Positions 23,318-31,898 of a stretch of DNA of 54,713 nt are shown piece by piece; within the stretch, counting starts at the first letter, position 1, and each line of letters opens with the position of its first letter. The stretch is from the NCBI GenBank assembly GCA_001507425.1, contig LMAJ01000029.1, positions 1 through 54,713 on the forward strand, read 5' to 3'. Both the position numbers and the translations under genes were made by a program. The DNA comes from Flavobacteriaceae bacterium CRH (lineage in GTDB: Bacteria > Bacteroidota > Bacteroidia > Flavobacteriales > Flavobacteriaceae). The notes under the pieces were generated by a model. The model was not told the origin of the DNA. It searched no databases and saw nothing but the letters and a program-made list of their open reading frames with translations.

Positions 23318-23773
23318 TTATTTTTCCTTCCTTTTATAAATTAGAATTTCATTTATACTAATGAATTTATCATTTCTATCCCTAGTCCATTGATTTGGTT
23401 TTAGAATTATTAGATTATTATCATTAATTTCAATAACGTCTAAGTTTTCGCATTCCTGGAAAATAGTATCATTCTCACTGATTATTTTACTAGGAATTAA
23501 TGATATTGTAACTCCTATTCTATCTTCATTTCTATTAAGATAGAACTTTCCACTTGAGTGTACTCTAATATCATCACTGCTGTATTTTTTAGTGTAATTT
23601 CCATCCTCAAAAATAATATCTTCATGATAATTTTGTTCTTGTAAAATCCATTTTCCGTTATATTTATTTTCTTCAATGATTTGATTACAACTAATGACAG
23701 AAAATAAGAATAGCGAAAAGAATGATAGAATAAATATATTATTTAAATTATTTGGATGTCTTTTTTTTATCAT
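23318..23773 (-). CDS. Lipoprotein, lipocalin-like, 151 aa
   Basis: The protein has a hydrophobic N-terminus ending in a lipobox (FSVISC, cysteine at about residue 29) after a basic start (MIKKRHPNNLNN). The mature part contains YNGKWILQEQNYHEDIIFED, GNYTKKYSSDD, GKFYLNRNEDRIGVTISL and a closing EILIYKRKEK. The pattern of a G-W strand followed by antiparallel strands resembles small lipocalin-like lipoproteins that measure about 130 residues. It is not recognised further. It has no operon partners and lies convergent with the lipoprotein gene on the other side of the array. Confidence 0.72.
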   Translation of the reverse strand: MIKKRHPNNLNNIFILSFFSLFLFSVISCNQIIEENKYNGKWILQEQNYHEDIIFEDGNYTKKYSSDDIRVHSSGKFYLNRNEDRIGVTISLIPSKIISENDTIFQECENLDVIEINDNNLIILKPNQWTRDRNDKFISINEILIYKRKEK

Positions 23774-23917
23774 ATCAATTTGCCTTTTGAATCTCTAAAA
23801 TTAATATAATTTTGAATCTCTGATATTATCTTTATTGTCTAATATCTAATCTTTTCAAAACTTTTTTCAGGACGAGACACCTGTATGCATCTAAAATTTT
23901 CAACAAATTAAAATCTT

Positions 23918-23949
23918 TTGATGAGCTATAACAATTATCTATATATTTG
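23918..23949 (+). promoter_or_regulatory. Putative promoter TTG-N21-TATATTTG
   Basis: TTG at 23918-23920 and TATATTTG at 23942-23949 fit the Bacteroidota -33/-7 pattern with a 21-bp spacer. The ATG at 24008 follows 58 bases later. The box lies within the possible 5' extension of the frame, which decides for the later start. Confidence 0.5.
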
Positions 23950-24007
23950 GTGGCTTTGTATGATTTTGTCATGCCTATACAAGTTAACAGTAATTCGAAT
24001 AAATATT

Positions 24008-24523
24008 ATGGTAATTAATGAAAATGAATTAACTCAGACAAAGTTATTGGAAAATTCAATTAATTTGTTTTCCGATTTCATGAGCGTATTGTCAGACGGA
24101 TATAATCAGACAATTATCGACATAAGAATTAGCACCGACAAAAAATTAAATGATCAGGATCGGTTTATATTTCCGTCTCCAAATAGTATCGGTACCGAAA
24201 TTTTTTTTACAGACAGGATTCAACCAACAAGAAAAGATATTAATAACATCAAAGAGAGAATAAATGAGAACTTTACATGGTGCCTTGACCATTTAGCCAC
24301 ATTCAACCAAGCGCCTGATGTATTCAAAAGCAATTATCATATTGAAAATCTAAGTCAATTAGTAGAAAAAGTAAAAAGAAACATTTTTGATCTGACCGAC
24401 TTATGGATCGTAACCAGTTATGAATATTTGATTGATACAAACGATGGAAGTTTAGTCAGAGTTCTTTTTATCCATTCTGACAATAAATCATTGATTTTAG
24501 ACTTTGGAAATTATATTCACTAA
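24008..24523 (+). CDS. Hypothetical protein, about 171 aa
   Basis: I start at the ATG at 24008 (MVINENELTQTKLLENSINL). The frame is open back to 23918, and the added 30 residues (YNNYLYIWWLCMILSC) could be read as a membrane helix, but that stretch contains a consensus promoter. The protein is cytosolic-looking, with helices in the middle (KERINENFTWCLDHLATF, LSQLVEKVKRNIFDLTD) and a C-terminal strand pair (WIVTSYEYLIDTNDG, RVLFIHSDNKSLILDFG). This could be an NTF2-like or immunity-type small domain. The family is not recognised. Confidence 0.6.
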   Translation: MVINENELTQTKLLENSINLFSDFMSVLSDGYNQTIIDIRISTDKKLNDQDRFIFPSPNSIGTEIFFTDRIQPTRKDINNIKERINENFTWCLDHLATFNQAPDVFKSNYHIENLSQLVEKVKRNIFDLTDLWIVTSYEYLIDTNDGSLVRVLFIHSDNKSLILDFGNYIH

Positions 24524-24589
24524 AACTATCTCAATCTTTATGCGAAGTTTCCCGACTTCGTACAGCGATTAGCAAAGAGAACTGAATTT

Positions 24590-24701
24590 CAAAAACAGCA
24601 AACGAAAAAGTTGCGAAACACGAAATTAAAGTTGCTCCTAAAAGGCAAAAACTGTAAAATTAGACGAAACTGTAAACCGTAGTCCAGGATTTCGTCGTTA
24701 A
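24590..24701 (+). pseudogene. Decayed fifth copy of the small secreted protein family (3' end only)
   Basis: From 24607 the frame reads KVAKHEIKVAPKRQK, then shifts, then VKLDETVNRSPGFRR followed by TAA at 24699. Paralog 4 at 19759 reads KVVKHKITVATKKVK and VVLDESVNESPAFRR in the same place. DNA similarity continues through the stop codon into the T-rich sequence after it. The signal peptide and main body are gone and a frameshift breaks the rest. Confidence 0.85.
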
Positions 24702-24726
24702 CCACTTTTTTTGCCCAACAAAAAAA

Positions 24727-25344
24727 TTAAAAATTAAAATGAAATTCATTCCCTTCCGGAGGATGACCGTCGTACCATTCTAAGGTTATAATTCTAGATG
24801 CATATTCTTCCATATTATCAAAACAATGTAATAAAATTGCCGAGCCTCCATCTTGTTTTACAATTTCTTCTATTGCTTTAAAAGAATACTCATACCCTTC
24901 ATCATCCAATGCTCCAAGATCAAATACTATATCTTTCGTTTTTGAAAGAGCTGCATATAAGGTTAACAGCTTTTTAGGCGTTCCTGGAATTTTCTCTAAT
25001 TTTGTTTCAGGTGTTATCCATTTCCATTTATCTTCAAATATTTTTTTAGATAACCGACTCTTAAGATTTGCATTCTTTTTAAAATATCTTTTTACTGTTA
25101 AAGGAAAAAAAGTATCTCTGAAATATGATCTTTTAAAATACTCAACAAAGGTCATTTTTTTATACAGAATCACATTTTCATGTTTGATTTTACCACAAAA
25201 AATATCCCTGAGAAAAATCTCAGCATCATATAAATGTTTTCCGTTATACAAATACAAGACAATTATTTCACCTTCATGTAAAACAAAAGGCGGAATATAA
25301 TAAGTATCTGTTTTTATACCTTTATTTTCTAAAACTACTTTCAA
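24727..25344 (-). CDS. Hypothetical protein with an ABC-ATPase-like C-terminal half, 205 aa
   Basis: The C-terminal part resembles the signature-to-D-loop stretch of an ABC ATPase: PGTPKKLLTLYAALSKTKDI, VFDLGALDDEGYEYSF, then GGSAILLHCFDN, comparable to the usual LSxAraLxxxPxxLxLDEP-GLD order. However, there is no Walker A motif, no LSGGQ and no catalytic Walker B glutamate, so it cannot be a working ABC ATPase. The N-terminal half (EIIVLYLYNGKHLYDAEIFL, MTFVEYFKRSYFRD) is unfamiliar. It is the last gene of a minus-strand group with the Thoeris genes, but a 170-bp gap with a GC-rich palindrome separates them. The function is unknown. Confidence 0.65.
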   Translation of the reverse strand: MKVVLENKGIKTDTYYIPPFVLHEGEIIVLYLYNGKHLYDAEIFLRDIFCGKIKHENVILYKKMTFVEYFKRSYFRDTFFPLTVKRYFKKNANLKSRLSKKIFEDKWKWITPETKLEKIPGTPKKLLTLYAALSKTKDIVFDLGALDDEGYEYSFKAIEEIVKQDGGSAILLHCFDNMEEYASRIITLEWYDGHPPEGNEFHFNF

Positions 25345-25405
25345 TTAGAGCGTTTTTTCTTTAAATGAGAAATCATTCGTATTGCGAATGTTTTTTTTAC
25401 CCTTT

Positions 25406-25512
25406 GCTGGCGCGAGCGTCCCGCTCGTGCATTTCTTTGCGTTCACGAGCGGGACGCTCGCGCTAGCGGAGCATTACTTGGGTTCACGAGCGAGTCGAAT
25501 GTGCTAGCCAGG
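25406..25512. repeat. GC-rich palindromic repeat, full copy plus a degenerate half
   Basis: GCGAGCGTCCCGCTCGTGCA and CACGAGCGGGACGCTCGCGC form an 18-bp palindrome (25406-25471). A second degenerate half (TTCACGAGCGAGTCGAATGT) follows at 25483-25512. The full copy is almost identical to 21598-21662, 3.8 kb away. Confidence 0.85.
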
Positions 25513-25516
25513 GGTT

Positions 25517-26359
25517 TTACAATCCTAATTCGATGGATTTAACATTGAATAGGTTAATTTGACCAATTTTATCTTTATGTACGACTATCTTCAATTTAGC
25601 AGGATATTTAAATTTCATTTCACTTAATTTAAACGTCCATAACATTATTTTTAATAAATCTTCATCACTAATATTTTTATGCTCTTTTATTCTTGTGATT
25701 CCAGAACCAAAAATTGGAACAGAAACAGATTTTTGAGCGTAAACGCGATTAACTCTATCCCAAAAATTAATCAAAAACTCTATGTATTCTGGCATTGTCA
25801 AAGTTGCTTTATTATTCTCATCAAATTTAGAAAATGCAGTTAGGATGAATTCATCATAAACAAAAATTGTACTTAATTTAAATTTTACCATTTTACCACC
25901 CAGCCTTCTATTCACTAAAGTGTCAGTTACATCTAATTCATCTGAATTATCTACTATAAAATCATCAAGCACCTCTACTTTTCCGCTAAAATATTTATTA
26001 ATAAAAATACCATTAAGAGATTTAGCAGATATTATTTTGTCATCAACTACACTATCAAAATACTCGTTAAATGGAATAGTTTTAAGTCCGTCCTCAGAAA
26101 ATAAATCTCCACATTTTATATTTACATTACTTCCATCTATATCAACATCAATATTCGTAAGCTTATTAGCTGTATACCAAAGAATTAAATATATAATTAT
26201 CAAAATAAAAAAAGATAGATAACCAAAATATTTCAACCATTCTTTATACTCTTCAGGTACAATATTAAAAAGTAATATGAATGATATAACACCAGATATT
26301 GCTGAAAAATAAATCCAGAATTTGTTCCTAACACCTTTGTCTAAAAAATTAACTTTCAT
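25517..26359 (-). CDS. thsA: Candidate type II Thoeris effector ThsA (two membrane helices plus macro domain)
   Basis: The 280-residue protein has two N-terminal membrane helices (about residues 14-33 and 43-62) and a C-terminal domain that matches the Thoeris ThsA macro-like domain. Visible pieces are LVNRRLGGKMVKFKLSTIFV, EYIEFLINFWDRVNRVYAQK, the ligand-loop region SVSVPIFGSGITRIKEHKNI, and LLKIMLWTFKLSEMKFKYPA with KLKIVVHKDK. In type II Thoeris the macro domain binds a nucleotide signal made by the TIR protein, and the membrane part then kills or arrests the infected cell. The gene lies 6 bp after the TIR gene at 26366 and is surely co-transcribed with it. The assignment is from domain pattern and context, not from a search. 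Confidence 0.78.
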   Translation of the reverse strand: MKVNFLDKGVRNKFWIYFSAISGVISFILLFNIVPEEYKEWLKYFGYLSFFILIIIYLILWYTANKLTNIDVDIDGSNVNIKCGDLFSEDGLKTIPFNEYFDSVVDDKIISAKSLNGIFINKYFSGKVEVLDDFIVDNSDELDVTDTLVNRRLGGKMVKFKLSTIFVYDEFILTAFSKFDENNKATLTMPEYIEFLINFWDRVNRVYAQKSVSVPIFGSGITRIKEHKNISDEDLLKIMLWTFKLSEMKFKYPAKLKIVVHKDKIGQINLFNVKSIELGL

Positions 26360-26365
26360 TTTTAA

Positions 26366-26932
26366 TTAGTTTTTATATGAATAATCATCAGGTTTTTTTC
26401 CAGAATTAACTATAAAATCAGAATTATTTAAGGAAGTCCCTATAACATATTTGTCCATTGGAATGTGCAATACAGGTACTTTTGATTTAGAATCTCTGAA
26501 AGCTGGTAATTTATCCCATAAGTTTTTTACAGTATTGTTTAGATTCTTTTTGTCATAAGTATGTAAATCTTCATTTGTTTTCAAATCTGGATATATTACA
26601 ATCACAGGCAAACTTAAAGTATTAATACCATATTCCATTTCTTCTCGCAGTGCTCTTGAATTCGAAGTATTCTCACTTAAAAATAATATAATGTTTTTAG
26701 AATTTCTAAGTCTTTCTCTAAGTCGTGGTTTAAGAGTTGACTCCCAATCACTATTATCACGAACATTATAAGTTGTATCGTGTGCATTTTTAAATGGGAA
26801 AGAACTATCTAAACCTTTCCACGCTTTGAGTATATTATAATAACAAAAATCTTTAGTGGCGTGAGCACCAAGGGATGATTCACTGAATGGTTCACTTACG
26901 TAAAACGCACAATAATTGTAAATTTGACTCAT
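26366..26932 (-). CDS. thsB: Candidate ThsB TIR-domain protein (Thoeris sensor)
   Basis: The 188-residue protein is of the ThsB/DUF1863-like TIR type. The first strand is YNYCAFYVSE and a region with AHDTTYNVRDNSDWESTL follows. The core strand and active-site helix are KNIILFLSENTSNSRALREE and MEYGINTLSLPVIVIYP. The glutamate aligned with the TIR NADase catalytic position is probably Glu98 within REEMEYG. In Thoeris, ThsB senses phage and converts NAD into a signalling nucleotide that activates ThsA. It sits 6 bp upstream of the macro-domain effector on the same strand, the expected pairing. Confidence 0.78.
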   Translation of the reverse strand: MSQIYNYCAFYVSEPFSESSLGAHATKDFCYYNILKAWKGLDSSFPFKNAHDTTYNVRDNSDWESTLKPRLRERLRNSKNIILFLSENTSNSRALREEMEYGINTLSLPVIVIYPDLKTNEDLHTYDKKNLNNTVKNLWDKLPAFRDSKSKVPVLHIPMDKYVIGTSLNNSDFIVNSGKKPDDYSYKN

Positions 26933-27119
26933 AATTTTATTTTGAATAATTGTTTATTAAATTTAGAAGCTATTCTGACACCATTGCGTAGAACATTTCG
27001 CGACTTTGAATTTTTGCGAACTTCGTAACTGAGGACTTTAGCTAAGTTAAATTTCTTGCGAAAGAAAATTTGAATTTTATGCATATTTCGTAATCACACA
27101 AAACTGCTACTAGGCAATG

Positions 27120-27929
27120 TTATTTATTGTCGTTAACTTCTCTTATTGTCTTAGCTCTTTCTATTTCACGTCTTATTAATGAACGTGGATACTTATATTT
27201 TTCTCCTACAAGTTGTAAAATAATTTCTTCTGGAAATTCTTGTTCAAATAAACTATTTATAAAATTTCTTAAATCTTGATAACTCACCACACTTCCTCCC
27301 CTAATTGGCTCATTTTCTATAGTATAAAATTGTTTTTCAGTGGTAGATTCTAGATTGCGCATTCTTCTGTCTAGCATTCGGACTGTGGATAAAACGTCTA
27401 ACATTATATCATTATCCTTTCTTTTAGTTACTACTGCAGTTTCTGGTGTCGTTTCTATAATTTTTTTAAAATCATGATCAAATTGAACCCAATATGTCTC
27501 AAAAACTTTCTCCAAAACAGATTCCTTTAAAGCATTTTCTTTTAGAGAAATATTTATTGTTCTAACAAGTTCCCAAACACTTTCTCTTACAGGAAATGTA
27601 TGATTAAATTGGGCTAAAGGATTTTCTAAGTCCGTTGGAGATAAATCTATTAAAAATGTACAAACTCGATTAGATGTAAGACCTTTTGCTAAAGCTCCTG
27701 ATTCAAAAAGAATCCAAGGTTTGTTTCTGTTTTCTTTCGTTAAACAAACTATTCCTATACTTGTGTTTGCTAGTTGGTCATTTATTTCAGTAAACCACAG
27801 CGCTCCTCGATCTATATCTTTAGAAGACATCCAAGGATTTACAGCTTGAATTACGCATTGAATCCAATCATCTAATAATTCCGCAACTTTTTTACTTCTT
27901 TCTCCTGACCAGCTAATAAATACTTTCAT
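27120..27929 (-). CDS. Second TIR-domain protein of the Thoeris-like locus
   Basis: The 269-residue protein begins with a TIR domain of a different subfamily: MKVFISWSGERSKKVAELLD, WIQCVIQAVNPWMSSKDIDR, GIVCLTKENRNKPWILFESG. The glutamate in PWILFESGAL (Glu76) is the likely NADase residue. The C-terminal 120 residues contain a coiled-coil-prone stretch (TVRMLDRRMRNLESTTEKQF) and a tail with basic helices. It lies 187 bp upstream of the ThsB candidate on the same strand. Extra TIR proteins are common in Thoeris loci, where each may recognise different phages. It could also be an independent defence gene. Confidence 0.75.
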   Translation of the reverse strand: MKVFISWSGERSKKVAELLDDWIQCVIQAVNPWMSSKDIDRGALWFTEINDQLANTSIGIVCLTKENRNKPWILFESGALAKGLTSNRVCTFLIDLSPTDLENPLAQFNHTFPVRESVWELVRTINISLKENALKESVLEKVFETYWVQFDHDFKKIIETTPETAVVTKRKDNDIMLDVLSTVRMLDRRMRNLESTTEKQFYTIENEPIRGGSVVSYQDLRNFINSLFEQEFPEEIILQLVGEKYKYPRSLIRREIERAKTIREVNDNK

Positions 27930-28097
27930 TTTAATTTAATGTTTTTCTTATGATTTTTTGGTATAATTAGTCTCTAACTTATTAATAAATTTCGTTTTTA
28001 GTATATTTTTATCCGCTAATATATATAATCATAATACATTAAAAGTACGGTAAACCGTAAAACCACAAATTTCTATAAATCAAAATTATATCTAATA

Positions 28098-28127
28098 AAA
28101 AAACCTCCCATTTCTGAGAGGTTTTCC
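28098..28127 (-). terminator. Rho-independent terminator of icmF
   Basis: AACCTC/GAGGTT with a loop of about ten bases and an A7 run (T7 on the minus strand) lies about 25 bases beyond the icmF stop. Confidence 0.75.
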
Positions 28128-28151
28128 ATAAAATTAAATCTAAAAAAGATT

Positions 28152-31100
28152 CTACATATTTCTTCTATACTGCCCACCAACTTCAAACAACGCCGAAGTA
28201 ATTTGCCCCAGCGAACAAACCTTTGTAGCTTCCATTAAATGGTCGAATAAGTTTTCGTTTTTAATGGCGGCTTCTTGTAGTTTGTTTAAGTGCTCGTTTA
28301 CTTTTGTTTCGTGAAACTGGTGCAAATTATCGAGCATCGTGATTTGATATTGTTTTTCTTCTTCGGTGGCGCGAATTACTTCTGCCGGAATTACCGTTGG
28401 AGAACCTTTTGAACTCAAAAACGTGTTTACGCCCACAATTGGAAAATCTCCGTTGTGTTTTAAGGTTTCGTAATACAAACTTTCTTCCTGAATTTTAGAG
28501 CGTTGGTACATGGTTTCCATCGCACCAAGAACGCCGCCACGTTCTGTGATTCGGTCGAATTCTTGTAAAACGGCAGATTCTACCAAATCAGTCAATTCTT
28601 CGATGATAAACGAGCCCTGAATTGGGTTTTCGTTTTTCGCCAAACCTAATTCTTTATTAATAATCAACTGAATCGCCATTGCCCTACGAACAGATTCTTC
28701 TGTTGGCGTTGTAATCGCTTCGTCGTAAGCATTCGTGTGCAATGAATTACAGTTGTCATAAATCGCGTATAAAGCCTGCAAAGTCGTTCTAATATCATTA
28801 AAATCAATTTCCTGCGCGTGCAACGAACGCCCCGAAGTTTGAATATGATATTTTAGCATTTGTGCTCTTTCGTTGGCTCCGTATTTGTTTTTCATGGCTT
28901 TTGCCCAAATTTTACGTGCCACACGACCAATAACTGAATATTCAGGATCTACTCCGTTTGAGAAAAAGAACGATAAATTGGGTCCAAAATCGTTGATGCT
29001 CATGCCACGGCTCAAATAATATTCCACGTAAGTGAAACCATTCGAAAGCGTGAAAGCCAACTGCGTAATTGGGTTTGCGCCCGCCTCGGCAATATGATAT
29101 CCTGAAATCGAAACGGAATAGAAATTACGGACGTTTTTAGTAATAAAATATTCCTGAACGTCGCCCATTAATCGCAAAGCAAATTCAGTAGAGAAAATAC
29201 AGGTATTTTGCGCCTGATCTTCTTTTAAAATATCAGCCTGAACCGTTCCACGAACCTGCGATAATGTTTTGACTTTTATTTCATTATAAACTTCCAAAGG
29301 CAAAACCTGATCTCCGGTAACGCCCAAAAGCATTAACCCTAAACCGTTGTTTCCTTCCGGTAAATCGCCTTGGTATCTTGGTCTTTCGATACCTTTTGCT
29401 GCATATATTTTGTTGATTTTTGCATCAACTTCTTTTTCTAAATCATTTTCTTTAATGTAATATTCGCATTGCTGATCAATCGCCGCATTCATAAAAAAGC
29501 CCAGCAACATTGGCGCTGGCCCGTTTATGGTCATACTTACCGATGTTAAAGCATGCACCAAATCGAAACCTGAATATAGTTTTTTGGCATCATCAAGACA
29601 ACAAATCGAAACTCCTGCATTTCCAATTTTTCCGTAAATATCAGGACGAATATCGGGGTCGTTTCCGTATAAAGTCACACTGTCAAAAGCAGTAGAAAGT
29701 CGTTTTGCCGGCAATCCTGCGCTCACATAATGAAAACGTTTGTTGGTTCTTTCCGGTCCGCCTTCGCCCGCGAACATTCTCGACGGATCTTCGCCTTCAC
29801 GTTTAAACGGATATAATCCTGAAGCAAACGGAAATTCTCCGGGTACATTTTCCTGTAAATTCCAACGCAAAATATCGCCCCAGGCTTCATATTTAGGCAA
29901 AGCAATTTTTGGGATTTGTAAATGCGATAAACTTTCAGAATGGGTCGCAATCTTAATTTCTTTATCACGAACTTTAAACGAGTAAACCGGATTTTTGTAT
30001 TTGGCTACTTTTTCGTCCCAATTCAGGATAATTTCCCAATTGTACGGATCTAAATCCATTTTTACTTTATCAAATTGATTGAGTAAAAGATTTAAAAAGA
30101 TTCTGTTTTCGTCGTGTTCCTGAATTCCGCTTGGCAAAACAGTCGAATCATCAATTCCGGCTTTATTGATTTGAGGAACTTTCCCAGAAACCGATTCTAT
30201 CGTTTTGAAGATTCCGTATAGTTTCTGTGCTACTTTTTGTTGTGAAAGGGCGCTATCATCATAAGATCTGTTGTTCTCTGCGATTTCAGATAAATAACGT
30301 GTTCTGTGTGGCGGAATCACGAAGATTTTCTCGCTCATTTCACGTGTAATTTCAAAAGTCGAGTGTAATTCTGATTCTGTTTTTTCAACGATTTTATCCA
30401 TGATCGCTTTATAAAGCGTGTTCATTCCCGGATCGTTAAACTGCGAAGCTATAGTTCCGAAAACCGGCATTTCATCCGGATTTTTATCCCATAAATTATG
30501 ATTGCGCTGGTATTGTTTTTTAACGTCACGAATGGCGTCAAGAGCACCTCTTTTGTCGAATTTATTTAAAGCTACCAAATCAGCAAAATCAAGCATGTCG
30601 ATTTTCTCTAATTGTGTTGCAGCTCCAAATTCAGGAGTCATTACATATAAGGATACATCAGAATGGTCCATAATCTCGGTATCTGATTGTCCGATTCCTG
30701 AAGTTTCCAGAATAATCAAATCATATTTTGCGGCTTTTAAAACCTGAATGGCTTCGGCTACATATTTAGACAATGCTAAATTTGACTGACGTGTTGCCAA
30801 CGAACGCATATAAACACGAGGATTATTAATGGCATTCATTCGGATTCTGTCACCTAAAAGCGCTCCTCCTGTTTTTCTTTTCGAAGGATCGACAGAAATT
30901 AATCCGATGTTTTTTTCTGGAAAATCAATTAAAAAGCGACGAACCAATTCATCAACCAAAGATGATTTTCCGGCTCCACCTGTTCCTGTAATTCCAAGAA
31001 CCGGAATTTTAGAATCGGTATTATTAGTATGTATTTGGTCAAAAACGGGTTTAGCAATTTCAGGGAAATTCTCAGCCGCCGAAATTAAACGTGCAATTGC

Positions 31101-31592
31101 CGTTGGGATTTTATTTTCGATATGATCAATTTCTCCGTTTAGTTTGTCTCCAATCGGATAATCGGAACGTTCTACCAAATCATTAATCATTCCCTGTAAG
31201 CCTAAAGAACGGCCATCATCAGGAGAATAAATTCTGGTAATACCATATTCATGCAATTCTGAAATTTCGCTTGGCAGGATCACTCCGCCTCCGCCTCCAA
31301 AAATTTTAATATGCCCTGCTCCTTTCTCCTGAAGCAAATCATACATATATTTAAAGTATTCATTGTGCCCGCCCTGGTACGATGTCATGGCAATAGCATT
31401 GGCATCTTCCTGAATGGCAGTATTTACCACTTCCTCGACACTGCGGTCGTGACCCAAATGAATTACTTCTACTCCGGTCGACTGAATAATACGTCGCATG
31501 ATATTAATTGCGGCGTCATGCCCATCAAATAGTGAGGCTGCGGTAACAATTCTTACTTTATTTTTAGGATTATATGGTTTTTGTTGTTCCAT
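28152..31592 (-). CDS. icmF: Fused acyl-CoA mutase IcmF (B12-binding, MeaB-like GTPase and mutase domains)
   Basis: The 1146-residue cytosolic enzyme has three parts. An N-terminal B12-binding domain contains LFDGHDAAINIMRR with His25 as probable cobalt ligand, and GGGGGVILPSEI. A G-protein chaperone domain has Walker A GITGTGGAGKSSLVDEL (about 200-215), ISVDPSKRKTGGALLGDRI and NKFDKRG. The C-terminal mutase barrel has PFASGLYPFKREGEDPSRMF, AGEGGPERTNKRFHYVSAG and ISGYHIAEAGANPITQLAF. This order and length are those of IcmF, which interconverts isobutyryl-CoA or related acyl-CoA with its linear isomer using adenosylcobalamin, the GTPase guarding cofactor loading. Exact substrate preference (isobutyryl or pivalyl) cannot be read by eye. 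No cobalamin riboswitch is seen upstream. Confidence 0.93.
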   Translation of the reverse strand: MEQQKPYNPKNKVRIVTAASLFDGHDAAINIMRRIIQSTGVEVIHLGHDRSVEEVVNTAIQEDANAIAMTSYQGGHNEYFKYMYDLLQEKGAGHIKIFGGGGGVILPSEISELHEYGITRIYSPDDGRSLGLQGMINDLVERSDYPIGDKLNGEIDHIENKIPTAIARLISAAENFPEIAKPVFDQIHTNNTDSKIPVLGITGTGGAGKSSLVDELVRRFLIDFPEKNIGLISVDPSKRKTGGALLGDRIRMNAINNPRVYMRSLATRQSNLALSKYVAEAIQVLKAAKYDLIILETSGIGQSDTEIMDHSDVSLYVMTPEFGAATQLEKIDMLDFADLVALNKFDKRGALDAIRDVKKQYQRNHNLWDKNPDEMPVFGTIASQFNDPGMNTLYKAIMDKIVEKTESELHSTFEITREMSEKIFVIPPHRTRYLSEIAENNRSYDDSALSQQKVAQKLYGIFKTIESVSGKVPQINKAGIDDSTVLPSGIQEHDENRIFLNLLLNQFDKVKMDLDPYNWEIILNWDEKVAKYKNPVYSFKVRDKEIKIATHSESLSHLQIPKIALPKYEAWGDILRWNLQENVPGEFPFASGLYPFKREGEDPSRMFAGEGGPERTNKRFHYVSAGLPAKRLSTAFDSVTLYGNDPDIRPDIYGKIGNAGVSICCLDDAKKLYSGFDLVHALTSVSMTINGPAPMLLGFFMNAAIDQQCEYYIKENDLEKEVDAKINKIYAAKGIERPRYQGDLPEGNNGLGLMLLGVTGDQVLPLEVYNEIKVKTLSQVRGTVQADILKEDQAQNTCIFSTEFALRLMGDVQEYFITKNVRNFYSVSISGYHIAEAGANPITQLAFTLSNGFTYVEYYLSRGMSINDFGPNLSFFFSNGVDPEYSVIGRVARKIWAKAMKNKYGANERAQMLKYHIQTSGRSLHAQEIDFNDIRTTLQALYAIYDNCNSLHTNAYDEAITTPTEESVRRAMAIQLIINKELGLAKNENPIQGSFIIEELTDLVESAVLQEFDRITERGGVLGAMETMYQRSKIQEESLYYETLKHNGDFPIVGVNTFLSSKGSPTVIPAEVIRATEEEKQYQITMLDNLHQFHETKVNEHLNKLQEAAIKNENLFDHLMEATKVCSLGQITSALFEVGGQYRRNM

Positions 31593-31796
31593 TTTATGAA
31601 TATGATAATTTTATGGGAGCAATTTACAAAATATTATAATATTTGTTTATCCTTCTTTCTTTTTGTTCCAAAAAAAAATATATTTTTCTCATTATAGGGG
31701 TAACAATTTTACGACTTATATGATTTATCTTATATAAGTCTTATAAAAATGTTAATAACATGGCAATTTTGAAAAATTTAAAAGAAATATAACAAC

Positions 31797-31825
31797 TTGT
31801 TTTCCAGTACACTAAAGTAATTTAG
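31797..31825 (+). promoter_or_regulatory. Putative promoter TTG-N18-TAATTTAG
   Basis: TTG at 31797-31799 and TAATTTAG at 31818-31825, followed by CAATGTAGAAA, closely resemble the TAATTTAGCA boxes before the tandem secreted paralogs. The L,D-transpeptidase start is 73 bases downstream. Confidence 0.5.
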
Positions 31826-31898
31826 CAATGTAGAAACGCCCCAAATTTTTACCCACACTTTACCTACTCAAAAAAAGTATCACGTAAAAATTTAAAAA

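Noticed and set aside
24727..25344. Functional ABC transporter ATPase
   Set aside because: Walker A, LSGGQ and the catalytic glutamate are absent. Only a general resemblance of the C-terminal half remains.
31593..31898. Cobalamin riboswitch upstream of the B12-dependent IcmF gene
   Set aside because: I could not find the conserved B12-box core on the minus strand in this region. The sequence is AT-rich without multi-stem structure.
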